Shown in pieces: positions 11,707 through 21,674 of a DNA stretch of 64,000 nucleotides; position 1 is the stretch's first letter; the number at the start of each line of letters is the position of its first letter. The translations under genes were made by a program, and so were the position numbers. This DNA comes from Megaustenia siamemsis (Eukaryota > Mollusca > Gastropoda > Stylommatophora > Ariophantidae). The notes beneath the pieces were generated by a model. It ran no database searches, was not told the DNA's origin, and saw only the letters and a program-made list of their open reading frames with translations. Location of the stretch: contig JAVIAB010000073.1 in NCBI GenBank assembly GCA_032433765.1, positions 53,449,634-53,513,633 on the forward strand, written 5' to 3'.

Positions 11707-11720
11707 AATAAAAGAATAAA
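11707..11720 (+). terminator. Poly(A) signals of the right PolB gene
   Basis: AATAAA at 11707-11712 and again at about 11715-11720, roughly 200 bp after the stop codon. Mirrored near 997-1010 for the left gene. Confidence 0.6.
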
Positions 11721-11927
11721 ATATATATTTTGTCTTCTGTTTTATATTGCTCGTTTTTCCTAGATGTTATATAATCTACTAACCTATCACTAACGATCAA
11801 GTACATAAAGAACTCCAAAGTCAGCACACACCAGACATAAACAGGGCACTTCCGCGGTCACCGGGACTATAGGTCAACATCCGGACACGAAATGGCATGG
11901 TTAACTCCCCTTGTCTCTCGTGTACTT

Positions 11928-11946
11928 GTGGTGCGCTGCGCACCAC
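11928..11946. repeat. Subterminal 9-bp-stem hairpin, right arm
   Basis: GTGGTGCGCTGCGCACCAC, the mirror of 771-789, again 61 bp inside the element end. Confidence 0.8.
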
Positions 11947-12007
11947 ACTATATATCTTTGTTAATTTACGGGCCAAATGCGACTTAGTTGGACCCTTGTA
12001 TACTACT

Positions 12008-12013
12008 GTCTCC
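12008..12013. repeat. Right 6-bp target-site duplication of the palindromic element
   Basis: GTCTCC follows GTATACTACT and equals 704-709. Confidence 0.85.
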
Positions 12014-12149
12014 TTTACTTCATCATGTATGGTTCGTCGTCATGTCCCTAATGGTCTGCCTCTTCTTCGTTTGCCAGATGGCGCCCATGTTATGCTAGGT
12101 GCGGATGCCTGGTTTGTTCCATTCACAGAAAGCGGCCTAGCCATTTACA

Positions 12150-12496
12150 ATGTCTTCTTTACATCGTCTTCTTTGCAACGTCTTCTTTAGAACGTCTTCT
12201 TTACATCGTCTTCTTTACATCGTCTTCTTTACATCGTCTTCTTTACATCGTCTTCTTTACAACGTCTTCTTTACATCGTCTTCTTTACAACGTCTTCTTT
12301 ACATCGTCTTCTTTACAACGTCTTCTTTACAACGTCTTCTTTACATCGCCTTCTTTACAACGTCTTCTTTACAACGTCTTCTTTACAACGTCTTCTTTAC
12401 AACACCTTCTTTACATCGTCTTCTTTACAACGTCTTCTTTACAACACCTTCTTTACATCGTCTTCTTTACAACGTCTTCTTTACAACGCCTTCTTT
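12150..12496. repeat. 14-bp minisatellite, about 25 copies
   Basis: Unit CGTCTTCTTTACAT with A/T variation at the last base. The array passes without a break into a reverse-transcriptase remnant whose coding sequence (minus strand, ...VKRRRCKED) matches the repeat, so the array probably arose by expansion of LINE sequence. A forward reading frame over it is a repeat artefact. Confidence 0.95.
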
Positions 12497-12960
12497 TCAC
12501 TTCTTTATTGATATTGTTAAAGCCTGATCTTCTGGCGACTTCTTTCTTTGTAATGTGTTGATCCCAACGAATGTTTAGAATCTTCTTAAGACAGCGACCT
12601 TCAAATCTTCTTAGTCGAGTTTCTATCTTATGGTTCATTCTCCAAGTTTCTGCAGCATATAGGAGTATGGATCGCACATTTGACTTGTAAATTCTGAGCT
12701 TGGTGCTGAGATGGAGACTAGTTGATGCCAAATGTTTCTAAGTCAATTGAATACCTGAGCTGACATGCCTATTCTTGTAGATATCTCTTACTCGTTATTG
12801 CTATTTGATGGAATATTGCTTCCAAGGTATTTAAAGTGATCAACTTCTTCTAGTCCCATTCCTTTGAATGTAACATTCTTTGTACTTTTGGCATTTATCC
12901 TTATAGTTTTAGTTTTCTCTGCATTGATTTTCAGTCCTAATGTTAGCAAACTGTTCTACT
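12497..12960 (-). mobile_element. LINE reverse-transcriptase C-terminal remnant
   Basis: Minus-strand translation gives GLKINAEKTKT, then HFKYLGSNI, two in-frame stops, then SILLYAAETWRM, LRRFEGRCLKKIL and ITKKEVARRSG. These are typical of the region after the RT domain in RTE/CR1-like non-LTR elements. Minisatellites flank it on both sides. The element is dead. Confidence 0.8.
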
Positions 12961-13550
12961 CTATATGTTTTCTCAGATCATTGTTCTACTCTATATGTTT
13001 TCTCAGATCACTGTTCTACTCTATATGTTTTCTCAGATCACTGTTCTACTCTATATGTTTTCTCAGATCACTGTTCTACTCTATATGTTTTCTCAGATCA
13101 CTGTTCTACTCTATATGTTTTCTCAGATCACTGTTCTACTCTATATGTTTTCTCAGATCACTGTTCTACTTTATATGTTTTCTCAGATCTCTGTTCTACT
13201 CTATATGTTTTCTCAGATCACTGTTCTACTCTATATGTTTTCTCAGATCACTGTTCTACTCTATATGTTTTCTCAGATCACTGTTCTACTCTATATGTTT
13301 TCTCAGATCACTGTTCTACTCTATATGTTTTCGCAGATCACTGTTCTACTCTATATGTTTTCTCAGATCACTGTTCTACTCTATATGTTTTCTCAGATCA
13401 CTGTTCTACTCTATACGTTTTCTCAAATCACTGTTCTACTCTATACGTTTTCTCAGATCACTGTTCTACTCTATACGTTTTCTCAGATCACTGTTCTACT
13501 CTATACGTTTTCTCAGATCACTGTTCTACTCTATATGTTTTCTCAGATCA
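12954..13550. repeat. 30-bp minisatellite, about 20 copies
   Basis: Unit TTCTACTCTATATGTTTTCT plus CAGATCACTG, nearly perfect, with T/C variants late in the array. The first unit overlaps LINE coding sequence (minus strand DLRKHIE). Because 30 is divisible by 3, all forward frames stay open over the array; these are not genes. Confidence 0.97.
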
Positions 13551-13840
13551 CCATAATATTAATATTTGACTTTTCAAATCACACTACCTTGGCACCCTTG
13601 TTAAGATAGATGACACTACCTTAATCACAAAATCTGATTTCTTCAAGGACTTCCTGATTACTCTAACCACCAACCATGGACACATTATCTCTAGTCCTAG
13701 TCATCGTAAGTCCTACAAGAGTTATGTAGTTTGTGTCAACTTCAGCAGCATCTTAATCTGATATCACAGAGCTTCTGGACATTTCCATCCTAGAACATTG
13801 CTCTCTACACTGCATTTAAATCAAATACAAATTGTATTAT
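13551..13840. other. Unassigned spacer
   Basis: No reading frame, repeat or RNA motif recognised between two minisatellites. Confidence 0.5.
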
Positions 13841-14003
13841 TTGATTCAGATCGTTCTTATAGCGTCAACGCCTGATTTAGATCTTTCTTATAGCGTCAAC
13901 GCCTGATTTAGATCTTTCTTATAGCGTCAACGCCTGATTTAGATCTTTCTTATAGCGTCAACGCCTGATTTAGATCTTTCTTATAGCTAGTACGCCTGAT
14001 TAA
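13841..14003. repeat. 31-bp tandem repeat, five copies
   Basis: The unit contains GATCTTTCTTATAGCGTCAA followed by CGCCTGATTTA; the first and last copies are degenerate. Confidence 0.9.
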
Positions 14004-15325
14004 ATAATTACTTTAAATTGAGCGTGAAATCTAAAGTCCCTATGGAAGGCTTCTTCTACCAAGACATGATGACTGCAGCAGGTGGAACTGCCCCTTCAGT
14101 TAAAAATTGTCCCATATGTCCAACAAGTCATGCGGAAAAAGTATTTCAATCACTTTCCTCGGGGAAGGGCTCCCTAAGAACAAACCACTGCTGTCTAGCA
14201 GGAGAATGAAAGGCTACAGTGAACACCTAGACAGAAACCACAAGCTGGTCGAGCTTTACAACCCTGGTCGACATCCACCTGCGAGAAGGAAAACTATGTC
14301 ATACCAAGACTGAGCTTGTGTGTGTCAGCCATGGCGCAGGATTAGGAAAAAAAATCAGGGCACATACGCACATAGAATTACCGAGCATACGACCGGTTCA
14401 TCTTGTGCTATGATATTGTTCCTACCCGTCCATCATAGTACAGGACAAAAAATCAAACATCAAATAAGATATTTCTAGCTTTCTGTGTCCTGTGAACACA
14501 GCCGGAACAGCCAAACAAAATTTTGAATGGGAAGCCACCCTATATCAAAACTAAAATTAAGCAGGATAATATCAGAATTACGTAAGGCCAACTAAGCTGT
14601 ATTTGCCTACAAGCGAGAACATCAACTGAGGCATCCGAAATGTAATTTACAGAAAACTGTGATGAATGCAGGGACAAGCAAAAAAAAGCAGTAATGAAGA
14701 CATCTTGAACAAAGCCAATGCACATAAAGCACTTTTGAGGCGAATATGGTGATACAAAATGGTCTGCTTATTTGTTCATGGCATAAAATGGGGAAAACAT
14801 GAAAACTCTAAAACTACAAAAAAGATAGAAGGAAAGAGAATCAGAGGAAATCAAAGACAAAAAAAAATGTTAGACAATTTATAATAGTTAGGCAATTTAA
14901 TTTATAATTTATTTATTATATATTATTTTTGTGTGTGATAGACTGACATGGAAAGGTATCAACTGTAGAAATTATAAGAAAATCAGTGACAAGAACATAA
15001 GGGATATGATCGCGCACATCCGTGGGCATGGCACTTGATAGTGATGACGATATTTCAATCTGAAAGTGATGGAACAACAGAGGAGTTCAAATTACGACCG
15101 CCGTTATAGTTCATACAAGGCAGACAGGGACAATTATTAGAATATTTTGGTCAAACTCATCTTGAAAACAACAAACAGCTGAACATACCCAACCACCTTG
15201 TAATGAACAGTGATAAACAGGTGGGCTGTTACATATTGATATGACATGGCTCAGATGAGGTAATTCTTTCTTCTGTTGATGAGTCCACCCAACAGCTATT
15301 TCTCTTCATCGTCCGCCCTTATTGG
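14004..15325. other. Unassigned stretch
   Basis: Contains only short reading frames (63 and 68 codons near 14.0-14.3 kb, overlapping in two frames) with no recognisable domain. The rest is AT-rich and A-rich sequence with no repeat noticed. Confidence 0.5.
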
Positions 15326-15722
15326 TTATTGGTTATTGGTTATGGAAGGCCTCGGCATCACAGCAAACGAATTAAAATCCATAATTGCTCAACCGCCCGT
15401 GCCAGTGGAATCATCCGAATTACCAACTCATCTCCCAAACAAAGAAAGGTAACTGTAGTCCCCATCGTAGCAGTCTCAGCACACGCCAAAAGACATAAGG
15501 CGAAACCGCGCAGAAAGTGAACACAGCCAACTGTTCCCTGTCATACGATATCATCATTCATCGTAAACAAGCGGGATATCGAAGCAGGATCAAAACGGAT
15601 GAGACACACAGCTCACGGTGTGCACAGAGCACTTAACTCAGTAGCTCCTGCAACAAGCCGGACTTGGAATATGAGGAAACTGCAAGAAGGAACACTTTTC
15701 AGACATAGCCTTCAATGGTTCC
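15326..15722 (+). mobile_element. Dispersed coding-looking repeat, family D, copy 1
   Basis: Translation in the plus direction shows KRIKIHNCST, VPIVAVSAHAKRHKAK and AHGVHRALNSVAPATSRTWN. The same peptide blocks occur on the minus strand at about 46510-46915. Stops and frame changes interrupt this copy. The family is not identified; it could be part of a transposable-element ORF. Confidence 0.6.
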
Positions 15723-15752
15723 TGCCGCCTATCCACCATATACCATGGGAGT

Positions 15753-16555
15753 TCACGTCCTCCCGAAAATGATGATCGTCATAGCACTTGATGATGTTAG
15801 GCCGTCATTGATGACTCCAATTCCAAACATATAGACACACAGTGGTGGTAATTTGTCATTTCCAATCCAACAGAAGCCACATGACCTGTAGTTAGTAAAA
15901 CCACAGAGAGAATATGATTTTGTGACCTTCACTGATTCACTCTTAGATGTGAATGTGTAGTTTACACAAGAGGAGAAGTTTTCAACTACAGTGATTCCAT
16001 TTAAGGCAATTCTGGGATAGCAAGGCAAGTCTCCTTTATAGCAGCAGAACTTGATGTTCTCCGCTCCCTTCTTGTAGCTGCTGCCACACGATTCTGATGT
16101 CTCATTAACTTGGACATCATTCAAGAACAATGTCAGATTAACATTCCATAGATATGGCTCTGCTGATGAAGTGCTTGGTGCAACAATTGTATCAATCATA
16201 CTGGAGGCTCCTGGTCTGTGGTCATTAATATCACAGACGGCACATGGTGTTGTTATATTCAGTATTTCTTTCTGGGGTGTAAATATGTGGCACACACATG
16301 GAGAGTAGTTTGTGGTCACAGTAATCCCATTAAAGGCAATTCTAGGGTAGCATGGCATAGCTGTTTCAGAACAGCACAATCCTGTGATGTTTTCTGTGTT
16401 CGCTATAAAGCTGCTGCTGCTACACAATCCTGACCAATTATAGGTGTGGACATTATTCACTTGCAATGACAAAACTGCTTTGTTTACATCATAAACCTCT
16501 GGAAGCGAATCATTTATGGGACTAATAGTACAATTTATTCTTTCATCGGGGATAT
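15753..16555 (-). CDS. Candidate exon: cysteine-rich extracellular protein with two internal repeats
   Basis: The open frame (289 codons, up to 16622) is better read as an exon beginning at 16555, after a TTTTTTTTGGGGGACTCAA...GCAG acceptor; this gives a phase-1 boundary, common for extracellular modules. In open-frame numbering, two repeats of about 85-90 residues lie near 48-134 and 160-245. Each holds C...GxxCC/KFCC, then CYPRIA(F/L)NGITV, then NYSPC or NFSSC. Many N-x-S/T sites (NWS, NIT, NLT, NET, NFS, NYT) and frequent cysteines suggest a secreted or surface protein. There is no hydrophobic segment typical of a signal peptide in the exon itself. No donor site is clear, so the 3' end is uncertain. 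The family is not recognised; a silent gene fragment is possible. Confidence 0.5.
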
Positions 16556-16624
16556 CTGCATTGAGTCCCCCAAAAAAAAGGTCTTTGGTTAAAAAGCACA
16601 TATGCGTTTGAGTTAAACACACAA

Positions 16625-16905
16625 TGAGCCCACTTCATAGATTCAAAATGATCCTTGCCAATGCCATCCGTTTGCACAAGTTAGGTCCTTAGCTACCAAC
16701 GTCCAAAATGTCTGAAACGAAGCCATCCAATTAACGACTTTATCTACAGCGAAGGTTAACGAACTGTGAACAAACATTTATGTTCAAACCCTTGAAAACA
16801 TTTTTAAAAATCTGCCAACTCGCAGCAATAACATTTATCGTGTTGTTCAATGTAAACATTGCTTGGTCCATAGCTCGAATATAAATACGCCCTTATATGT
16901 ACGCT
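16625..16905. other. Unassigned stretch upstream of the candidate exon
   Basis: No motif recognised. If the neighbouring minus-strand exon is real, this would be intron. Confidence 0.4.
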
Positions 16906-16908
16906 AGT

Positions 16909-17168
16909 AAAGTAAAAAGTAAAGTACCCCCGTCACGCCAAGTGGCGTATAGGGAAATATGGTGTTAGTGACCTTATATTTTACAGACCATCAGCACATG
17001 ATTTTTTGGGGTAATGTGGTCAGTATTACGCCCGTGCTGCTTTTACTTTCCCAGAAAAAATCCGGTACCCATTTAAGGCTGGGTGAACCCGGAGCCGTCG
17101 GTTGGGATCGAACCCTACCCCTTGTCCGTAGTAGTCCAGTTCACTAACCACTGAGCTATCACGGCTCC
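16909..17168 (-). mobile_element. tRNA-derived SINE, family A, copy 2
   Basis: Near full length in reverse orientation: CGTCACGCCAAGTGGCG near the 3' end, GGGATCGAACCCTACC (B box, reversed) and ACCACTGAGCTATCACGGCTC (reversed A-box head). Confidence 0.9.
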
Positions 17169-17169
17169 T

Positions 17170-17262
17170 ACTAATTTTTAGGGAATTAGTAAAACCCAGG
17201 TGTCCTCGCCAGGATTACGAACCCCGGCTGTTGCCGTGGTAAGCCAACCGATATATGTACGC
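17170..17262 (-). mobile_element. tRNA-like relic, unidentified SINE head
   Basis: In reverse complement the stretch reads GGTTGGCTTACCACGGCAAC then CCGGGGTTCGTAATCCTGG, resembling A- and B-box regions of a tRNA-derived promoter. It directly abuts SINE copy 2. Confidence 0.35.
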
Positions 17263-17518
17263 TAAGTGGAAGTAAATGTGTTGTGTCGCAAGTCCTTTTT
17301 TGGATATGGCATTCGCTTGGTCAGACTGGTTAATCCGTTTCCAGATAATGATTGGAAGTGGGTATGGCCTTGATCAGCTTTGTTTTTTCATGTAAGCAAT
17401 CAGTTATGAGTCGCTGACTTGTCTCAGCTCAAGATTGCAGGGCGTATTAGAGGCTGACTTGATCCAGATTCATCACGTTCTGTCTTGCTGTGAACTCCAA
17501 TGAGAAATGGGAAGGGAA

Positions 17519-17822
17519 TCAAACTGGAGATTGTCAGTGACCCATAGCTGATGGCTTGCGCCAGGATCGGTGAACCAAAACCATCCAGACCCTGCTCCAC
17601 CTCTCCACGGTGCCTCCAGTAACAGACTAACCCGTCTAGTCTGGCCAAGCGAGCAGGGATCGAAGAGGGAAGACAACCCAGTACTCAAAAACGTCGTGCT
17701 GAACGCGGATGTGTTGGGCCGAAAGGCGCAGATATCACAGTGTTACATTGCAAACCACAACACAACGCAATCACGTCCACTTAACGTCCTTTTAAGGGCG
17801 GATGACGAAGAGGAAGTCTAAA
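17519..17822 (+). mobile_element. Dispersed coding-looking repeat, family C, copy 1
   Basis: An 83-codon frame (17570-17821) contains DPAPPLHGASSNRLTRLVWP and ADVLGRKAQISQ. The same peptide appears at about 49830-50150, with more stops, and a decayed version at about 38925-39175. Conservation at protein level suggests the C-terminal end of a transposable-element ORF, but the family is not recognised. Confidence 0.6.
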
Positions 17823-18049
17823 GTCTACGAATACTCTAGAATACTTTAGTCATCGGGCGATCGCATCCATCCATCCAAACTAAAGATAACGCTAGTACCG
17901 TCATTAATAGTGAAAGCACAGAGTGGGCCGCATTTGGGAAACGCTGACTAAAACGACCATTGAGCTGGTGTGCAGCATAACGTATGTCCTATAACAAGCC
18001 AGTAAAACTGTCGACTTCTGACTAATATAACGATTTGTGACAAGTGATA
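17823..18049. other. Unassigned spacer
   Basis: No feature recognised. Confidence 0.4.
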
Positions 18050-18520
18050 TGAAAAAAAAAACGATGTTAATGCTAAAGAGGAAGATGCTGATAAAAAGAA
18101 TCAGATGGCGTTAATGACAAGAAGAATGAAAGAGGGGAGAGTCGAAGAAGAAAACGAGGAATAAGAGGTGTAAAAAAGTGAAGAAACAAAGACGAATAGG
18201 AGCTGAAAGTCAACAAAAAGAGGATGAAGACAAAGAAAAAAGGAGCAAGAAAACGAAAAAAAAAACTAATCGAGAAAATGAATAGAAAAGGACAATTTTG
18301 AAGATGACAAGAAAATAAAGAAGAGCTGCTGGGAAATGAGGAAGAAAAAAGTAGAAGAAGAAGAGAAAGAAAATGAATAAGACAATGAAGAAAGCGCAGT
18401 AGCAAACGAAGAGGACAAGAAAGAAAACGAATAAAAAACCAAGAAGATGATAAAAGTAAAGATAAAGTATGAAAATAGGAACCTTGGATCAGAACAGGAA
18501 TCCGCAATTATAAGCATAGA
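18050..18520. repeat. Purine-rich low-complexity tract
   Basis: Long runs of AAGA, GAAGAA and AAAACGAA with few pyrimidines. The Ser/Phe/Leu-rich reading frames on the minus strand follow from this composition and are not supported as genes. Confidence 0.75.
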
Positions 18521-18920
18521 CATGACGAGCACTTGGATCTGGTTAACTACAAATGTTTGTCTAGTCTCAGTTCATTTTGCCCCGACGTATCTTTAACGCC
18601 TCAGTAAAACAAACGTTCAGAACTGCAGCCCATGGATGGTGCTTACGTTAAAAATATACAAACCCAAAAGCCTCATGTGGCTCTCTCCTCCATCCCATGT
18701 GTGGAGTCTTTTAAAGAAACAAAATAGACAATCTTATCCAGCGTTAATTCTCAACCCGGCGTTAACAGTAACATATAACACTTGCATGTAAACTAAAACA
18801 ACGGCCTAGTTTAAAAGGAAAAGAGTAACAAAACCTTATCATAGAGTGTGTACACGAAAAGCGACTGCACAGTTGCTTGTTGCTGAGACTTTAGTTGTCA
18901 TGTTCGTTCATTGTGCTGAC
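18521..18920. other. Unassigned stretch
   Basis: No repeat, coding motif or RNA feature noticed. Confidence 0.4.
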
Positions 18921-18921
18921 A

Positions 18922-19592
18922 TTCATCATTCATCATCATTGAGTGCCGTATCCGTATCGAAGGTTGGCTGCCAAGGAGCGCCATTCAAACTCTGACTCTT
19001 GCTTTGATGGTGCAGGTTGTCATAAGTTGACTTGTCTATCTTTTGATGTTACTCGTCCATGTTAGTCTTGGTCTGCCTCTGCATCATTTACCTTGTATTT
19101 TCCCTTTCCATGTTTACTTTTATTAGGCTGTTGTGTCTTTTAACATGCCCCAAAAATTTCATTTGTCTTCTCTTAATTGTGTTAGTAGTTCTCTTTTCAT
19201 TTTTAGTTGTTTTAAACCATCGTTTGTTTTCTTTCTTTCCATCCAATTCTACCTATTCTTCTATAAATCCACATTTCAAAGGCTTCAATTTTCTGTTCTG
19301 TTTTGTCTAATGTCCATGTTTCTGCGCCATACAGGAATATTGAGAAAATGTAACATTTTGCTATTCTTAGTTTTAACCCTGGTGTTATTTGTTTTGATGT
19401 TAGTATATTTTTCATGGCATTAAAATTACTTTTTGCCATATCTATTCTTTTGTTTATTTCAGTTGTACATTTTCCATCACTGGTTATAGTGTGACCCAGG
19501 TAGTTGTAGCTCTGAACTGTCTCCAGATGTAATCCTTCAACTTTGATATTTAATTTTAGGTCTTGAGAATGTTCTTTGTGTGACATTAACAT
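18922..19592 (-). mobile_element. LINE remnant, family B (RTE-like), copy 1
   Basis: Minus-strand translation includes LETVQSYNYLGHTITSDGKC, NILTSKQITPGLKLRIAKC, FLYGAETWTLDKTEQ and WIYRRIGRIGWKE, then KFLGHVKRHNSL with frame breaks. The 3' end is (GAT)n next to GGCGCTCC...CCAACCTTCG, shared with five other copies in the window. It is 5'-truncated and inactive. Confidence 0.85.
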
Positions 19593-20020
19593 GTCAGAAA
19601 TGCTAAGGGATTGCCAGGGTCATCTACAGCAGGGATGCTTCATTTCCTTCCATAAAACATTTCTTGTGCACATTTTAAAAGCTGAGTGGATTCTGAGAGT
19701 TTTCAGGTCGGAAATAATGTTGCATCAACTTGGATTTCAATTCGAAGACTTCGGTCGGCATACGAATATACTAACTGTAATGCTACCAGGTTCTCTTATG
19801 AGTCAGTACAGTATCAGCTGCTAAAACATCAGAAACATGGACAAGGGAGAAGACGAAGGTGAAAGTCAACATATCATTGGAGTAGACATGATGACATGGA
19901 GATTACGAGGGTTATTAAGAGAATTGAATATAGCAAAACGTTTTGGAAAGTGTTGAAGACTCAGTGGCACAGGAAACTGAATTTGATAGATGACGAAGAA
20001 GAAGTCAGTTCCACATTCTG
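19593..20020. other. Unassigned stretch
   Basis: No recognisable feature; an 82-codon frame at 19576-19824 lacks motifs. Confidence 0.4.
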
Positions 20021-20021
20021 T

Positions 20022-20262
20022 TTTCATCATCATCAAGTACCGGGCCTGCTGGCGTATGTGATCATGTCGCTACACAATTTTCCATCTCGACAGTTATTTA
20101 TCATTTCTGTTGTTGACCTTCTGCCAAGCCATTCTCTTAAGCTGTCTGGTATTTTTTTTCTCTTTGCTTTCCTCTATCTTTTTGTCCCTCAGTTTTCTCA
20201 GTTGTTACAATATATTCCAGTTGTTCTCTTCTCATTACATGACCAAAAATGTATGATTGTAT
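20022..20262 (-). mobile_element. LINE remnant, family C-tail, copy 1
   Basis: Begins with TCATCATCATCAAGTACCGG, the reversed 3' end of the copy at 59690-60062, and continues as its reverse complement through the region that reads EYIVTTGKIEGQRDRG there. Confidence 0.8.
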
Positions 20263-21225
20263 ACATTATGTCTTACCAGATCAATTTTCATGTAATCATT
20301 GTAATTTTTAACAAAAATGGGGAACCTTGAAGTCGTGTCGATCGAAAACAAAAATAAATAAATTCACCAGGTTTGTCTTTTCTGAAGTTGGAACTGAAAT
20401 GCAACTTTTAAACCAAACCAAGCAGACGTGCAGCAGCAGCAAGCAGTGCATTAAGACAGTGCGCTCTAATAACGGTATAAAGGGATTAAATGCTGTCTCA
20501 ACGTGGACTGTGTGGGTTTTACTTAACTTTAATAGTATCTTCAAACTGATTGTGTTACGAGTCTCCAGGCTGAGAAATCCAACAGGAGGAAGACACTTAG
20601 TAGTTAAGAGGGCTCTTATTTGTATGTGGGTCAGTCACGAAGTCACTCGGTTGTCACTATTTAAATAAGGAAGGGGAAACACAATAATTAAACTTTGGCA
20701 ATTTAGAATCAAGCCTTCTAATGGTAGGATAGGCATAACTGATAATACTGATGACGTGTTTGCATAAACCAGCACACTACAGGAGCAAACAATGATTGCA
20801 CCCGCTTCATCACCTGTTGCAAGTGGCTGGGCACTTACATGATGGCCATGACAGACTACTTATTTGATATTTGTGGAGTCTCTTTAGTGTGGACTTCCAT
20901 GGCAGTGTTACATTGATTGCTTTTATATTTCTAATATTTTTTTATGATTTAAAAGAATAAATATTCTGGTTTTGTTTGTTTGTTAAATTTGAAGATCATT
21001 CGGCAGAAACGATGATTCTTGATTTCGTATTATCTTGTTTGCAAAGCTCTATATAACAACCCAGTCGTTGTCTTTCATGGTGATTCATGGTCACATCATA
21101 TGTTGAAGTTTAATAGCGTACTCCTAACTCTGAAATGAGCAACACAGTCTTGACTTACCCAATCTCATAGCTTAATTTCCAGCCTTTGAGAAACGAGCAT
21201 GACCTTTCTCTATTTCCTCCTATTC
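20263..21225. other. Unassigned stretch
   Basis: An overlapping 113-codon frame (20327-20668) shows no domain. No tandem repeat or transposable-element signature recognised. Confidence 0.4.
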
Positions 21226-21229
21226 TTAA

Positions 21230-21670
21230 TTTGTTTCAACGATTATGATTTGAGCTAATGTTTTTCCTCTTCAGCTTTTGTTATTATCAATCTTTTTTCC
21301 TCTTTGTCCCCTCATCCTTTTCGCTGTTTCACGTTCCTTGTAAGACAGCTTTAGCCAAGCAGTTCTTTTTCTTCTTCTCCCTTTCAACTCCCTGTGGAGC
21401 ATAAGACTTCAACAAACACTTTCCAAGCCGTTCTGTTTCTTGCCATTCTTTTAAGATCATTCCATGTCTTCCCCACCATTTTCATCTCTGTCTTCTCCAA
21501 GAATGTTTCGGTCTTCCTCTTTGTCTTTTTTCTTGGGGGCTCCAAAAAAGGGCCTGTTGTGCAATACTCTCAGTTGGCTTTCTCAGTGTGTGTCCTATCC
21601 AGTGCCATATCCTCGCTGTATCTCTTTATCCACTGGTATTTGACTGGTACATTTCCATAATTCTATGTTA
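21230..21670 (-). mobile_element. LINE C-terminal remnant, family distinct from B
   Basis: Minus-strand translation gives YQWIKRYSEDMALDRTHTE, then KRQRGRPKHSWRRQR, W..HGMILKEWQETERLGK and SYAPQGVERRRR with frame breaks. The GRPK-x-WRR pattern is typical of the extreme C-terminus of LINE reverse-transcriptase proteins. Confidence 0.65.
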
Positions 21671-21674
21671 GTGA

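Larger units (their letters stand above)
710..12007. mobile_element. Palindromic Polinton/Maverick-like element carrying two inverted DNA polymerase B genes
   Basis: The sequence from 710 to about 6330 is repeated in reverse complement from about 6388 to 12007; position x pairs with about 12717 minus x. Arms are about 5.6 kb and differ at only a handful of places noticed in the coding part. Each arm carries, from terminus to centre: AGTAGTATAC end, a 9-bp-stem hairpin, poly(A) signals, a PolB gene pointing to the terminus, a TATA-like promoter area and ~136-bp iterons. The outer ends sit exactly against a GTCTCC duplication, which argues for one insertion event of a ready-made palindrome. Known Polintons are 15-20 kb with integrase, protease, ATPase and capsid genes; none of these is visible here. 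It may be a snap-back (hairpin) derivative of a larger element or a distinct PolB-only element; the sequence cannot decide. Confidence 0.85.
6388..12007 (+). repeat. Right arm of the 11.3-kb inverted repeat
   Basis: Mirror of 710-6330. It ends in GTATACTACT immediately before the second GTCTCC. It keeps the polymerase C-terminus that the left arm has lost, but carries a 1-base deletion at the A-run 8518-8522. Confidence 0.95.

Noticed and set aside
710..12007. Integrase, capsid, protease or packaging ATPase genes inside the palindrome
   Set aside because: No reading frame other than the polymerase shows recognisable motifs; the minor frames are antisense shadows of it.
600..12200. Palindrome as a read fold-back or assembly artefact
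   Set aside because: Outer flanks differ, the inversion ends exactly at a 6-bp target-site duplication, and the arms carry private mutations. It was kept as real, with a long-read check recommended.
12864..13609. Three overlapping ~210-codon frames encoding SICFLRSLFY, CSTLYVFSDH and MFSQITVLLY repeats
   Set aside because: They are the three frames of a 30-bp minisatellite.
18073..18532. 144- and 88-codon hydrophobic Ser/Phe/Leu-rich minus frames
   Set aside because: Reverse strand of a purine-rich low-complexity tract; no conserved motif.
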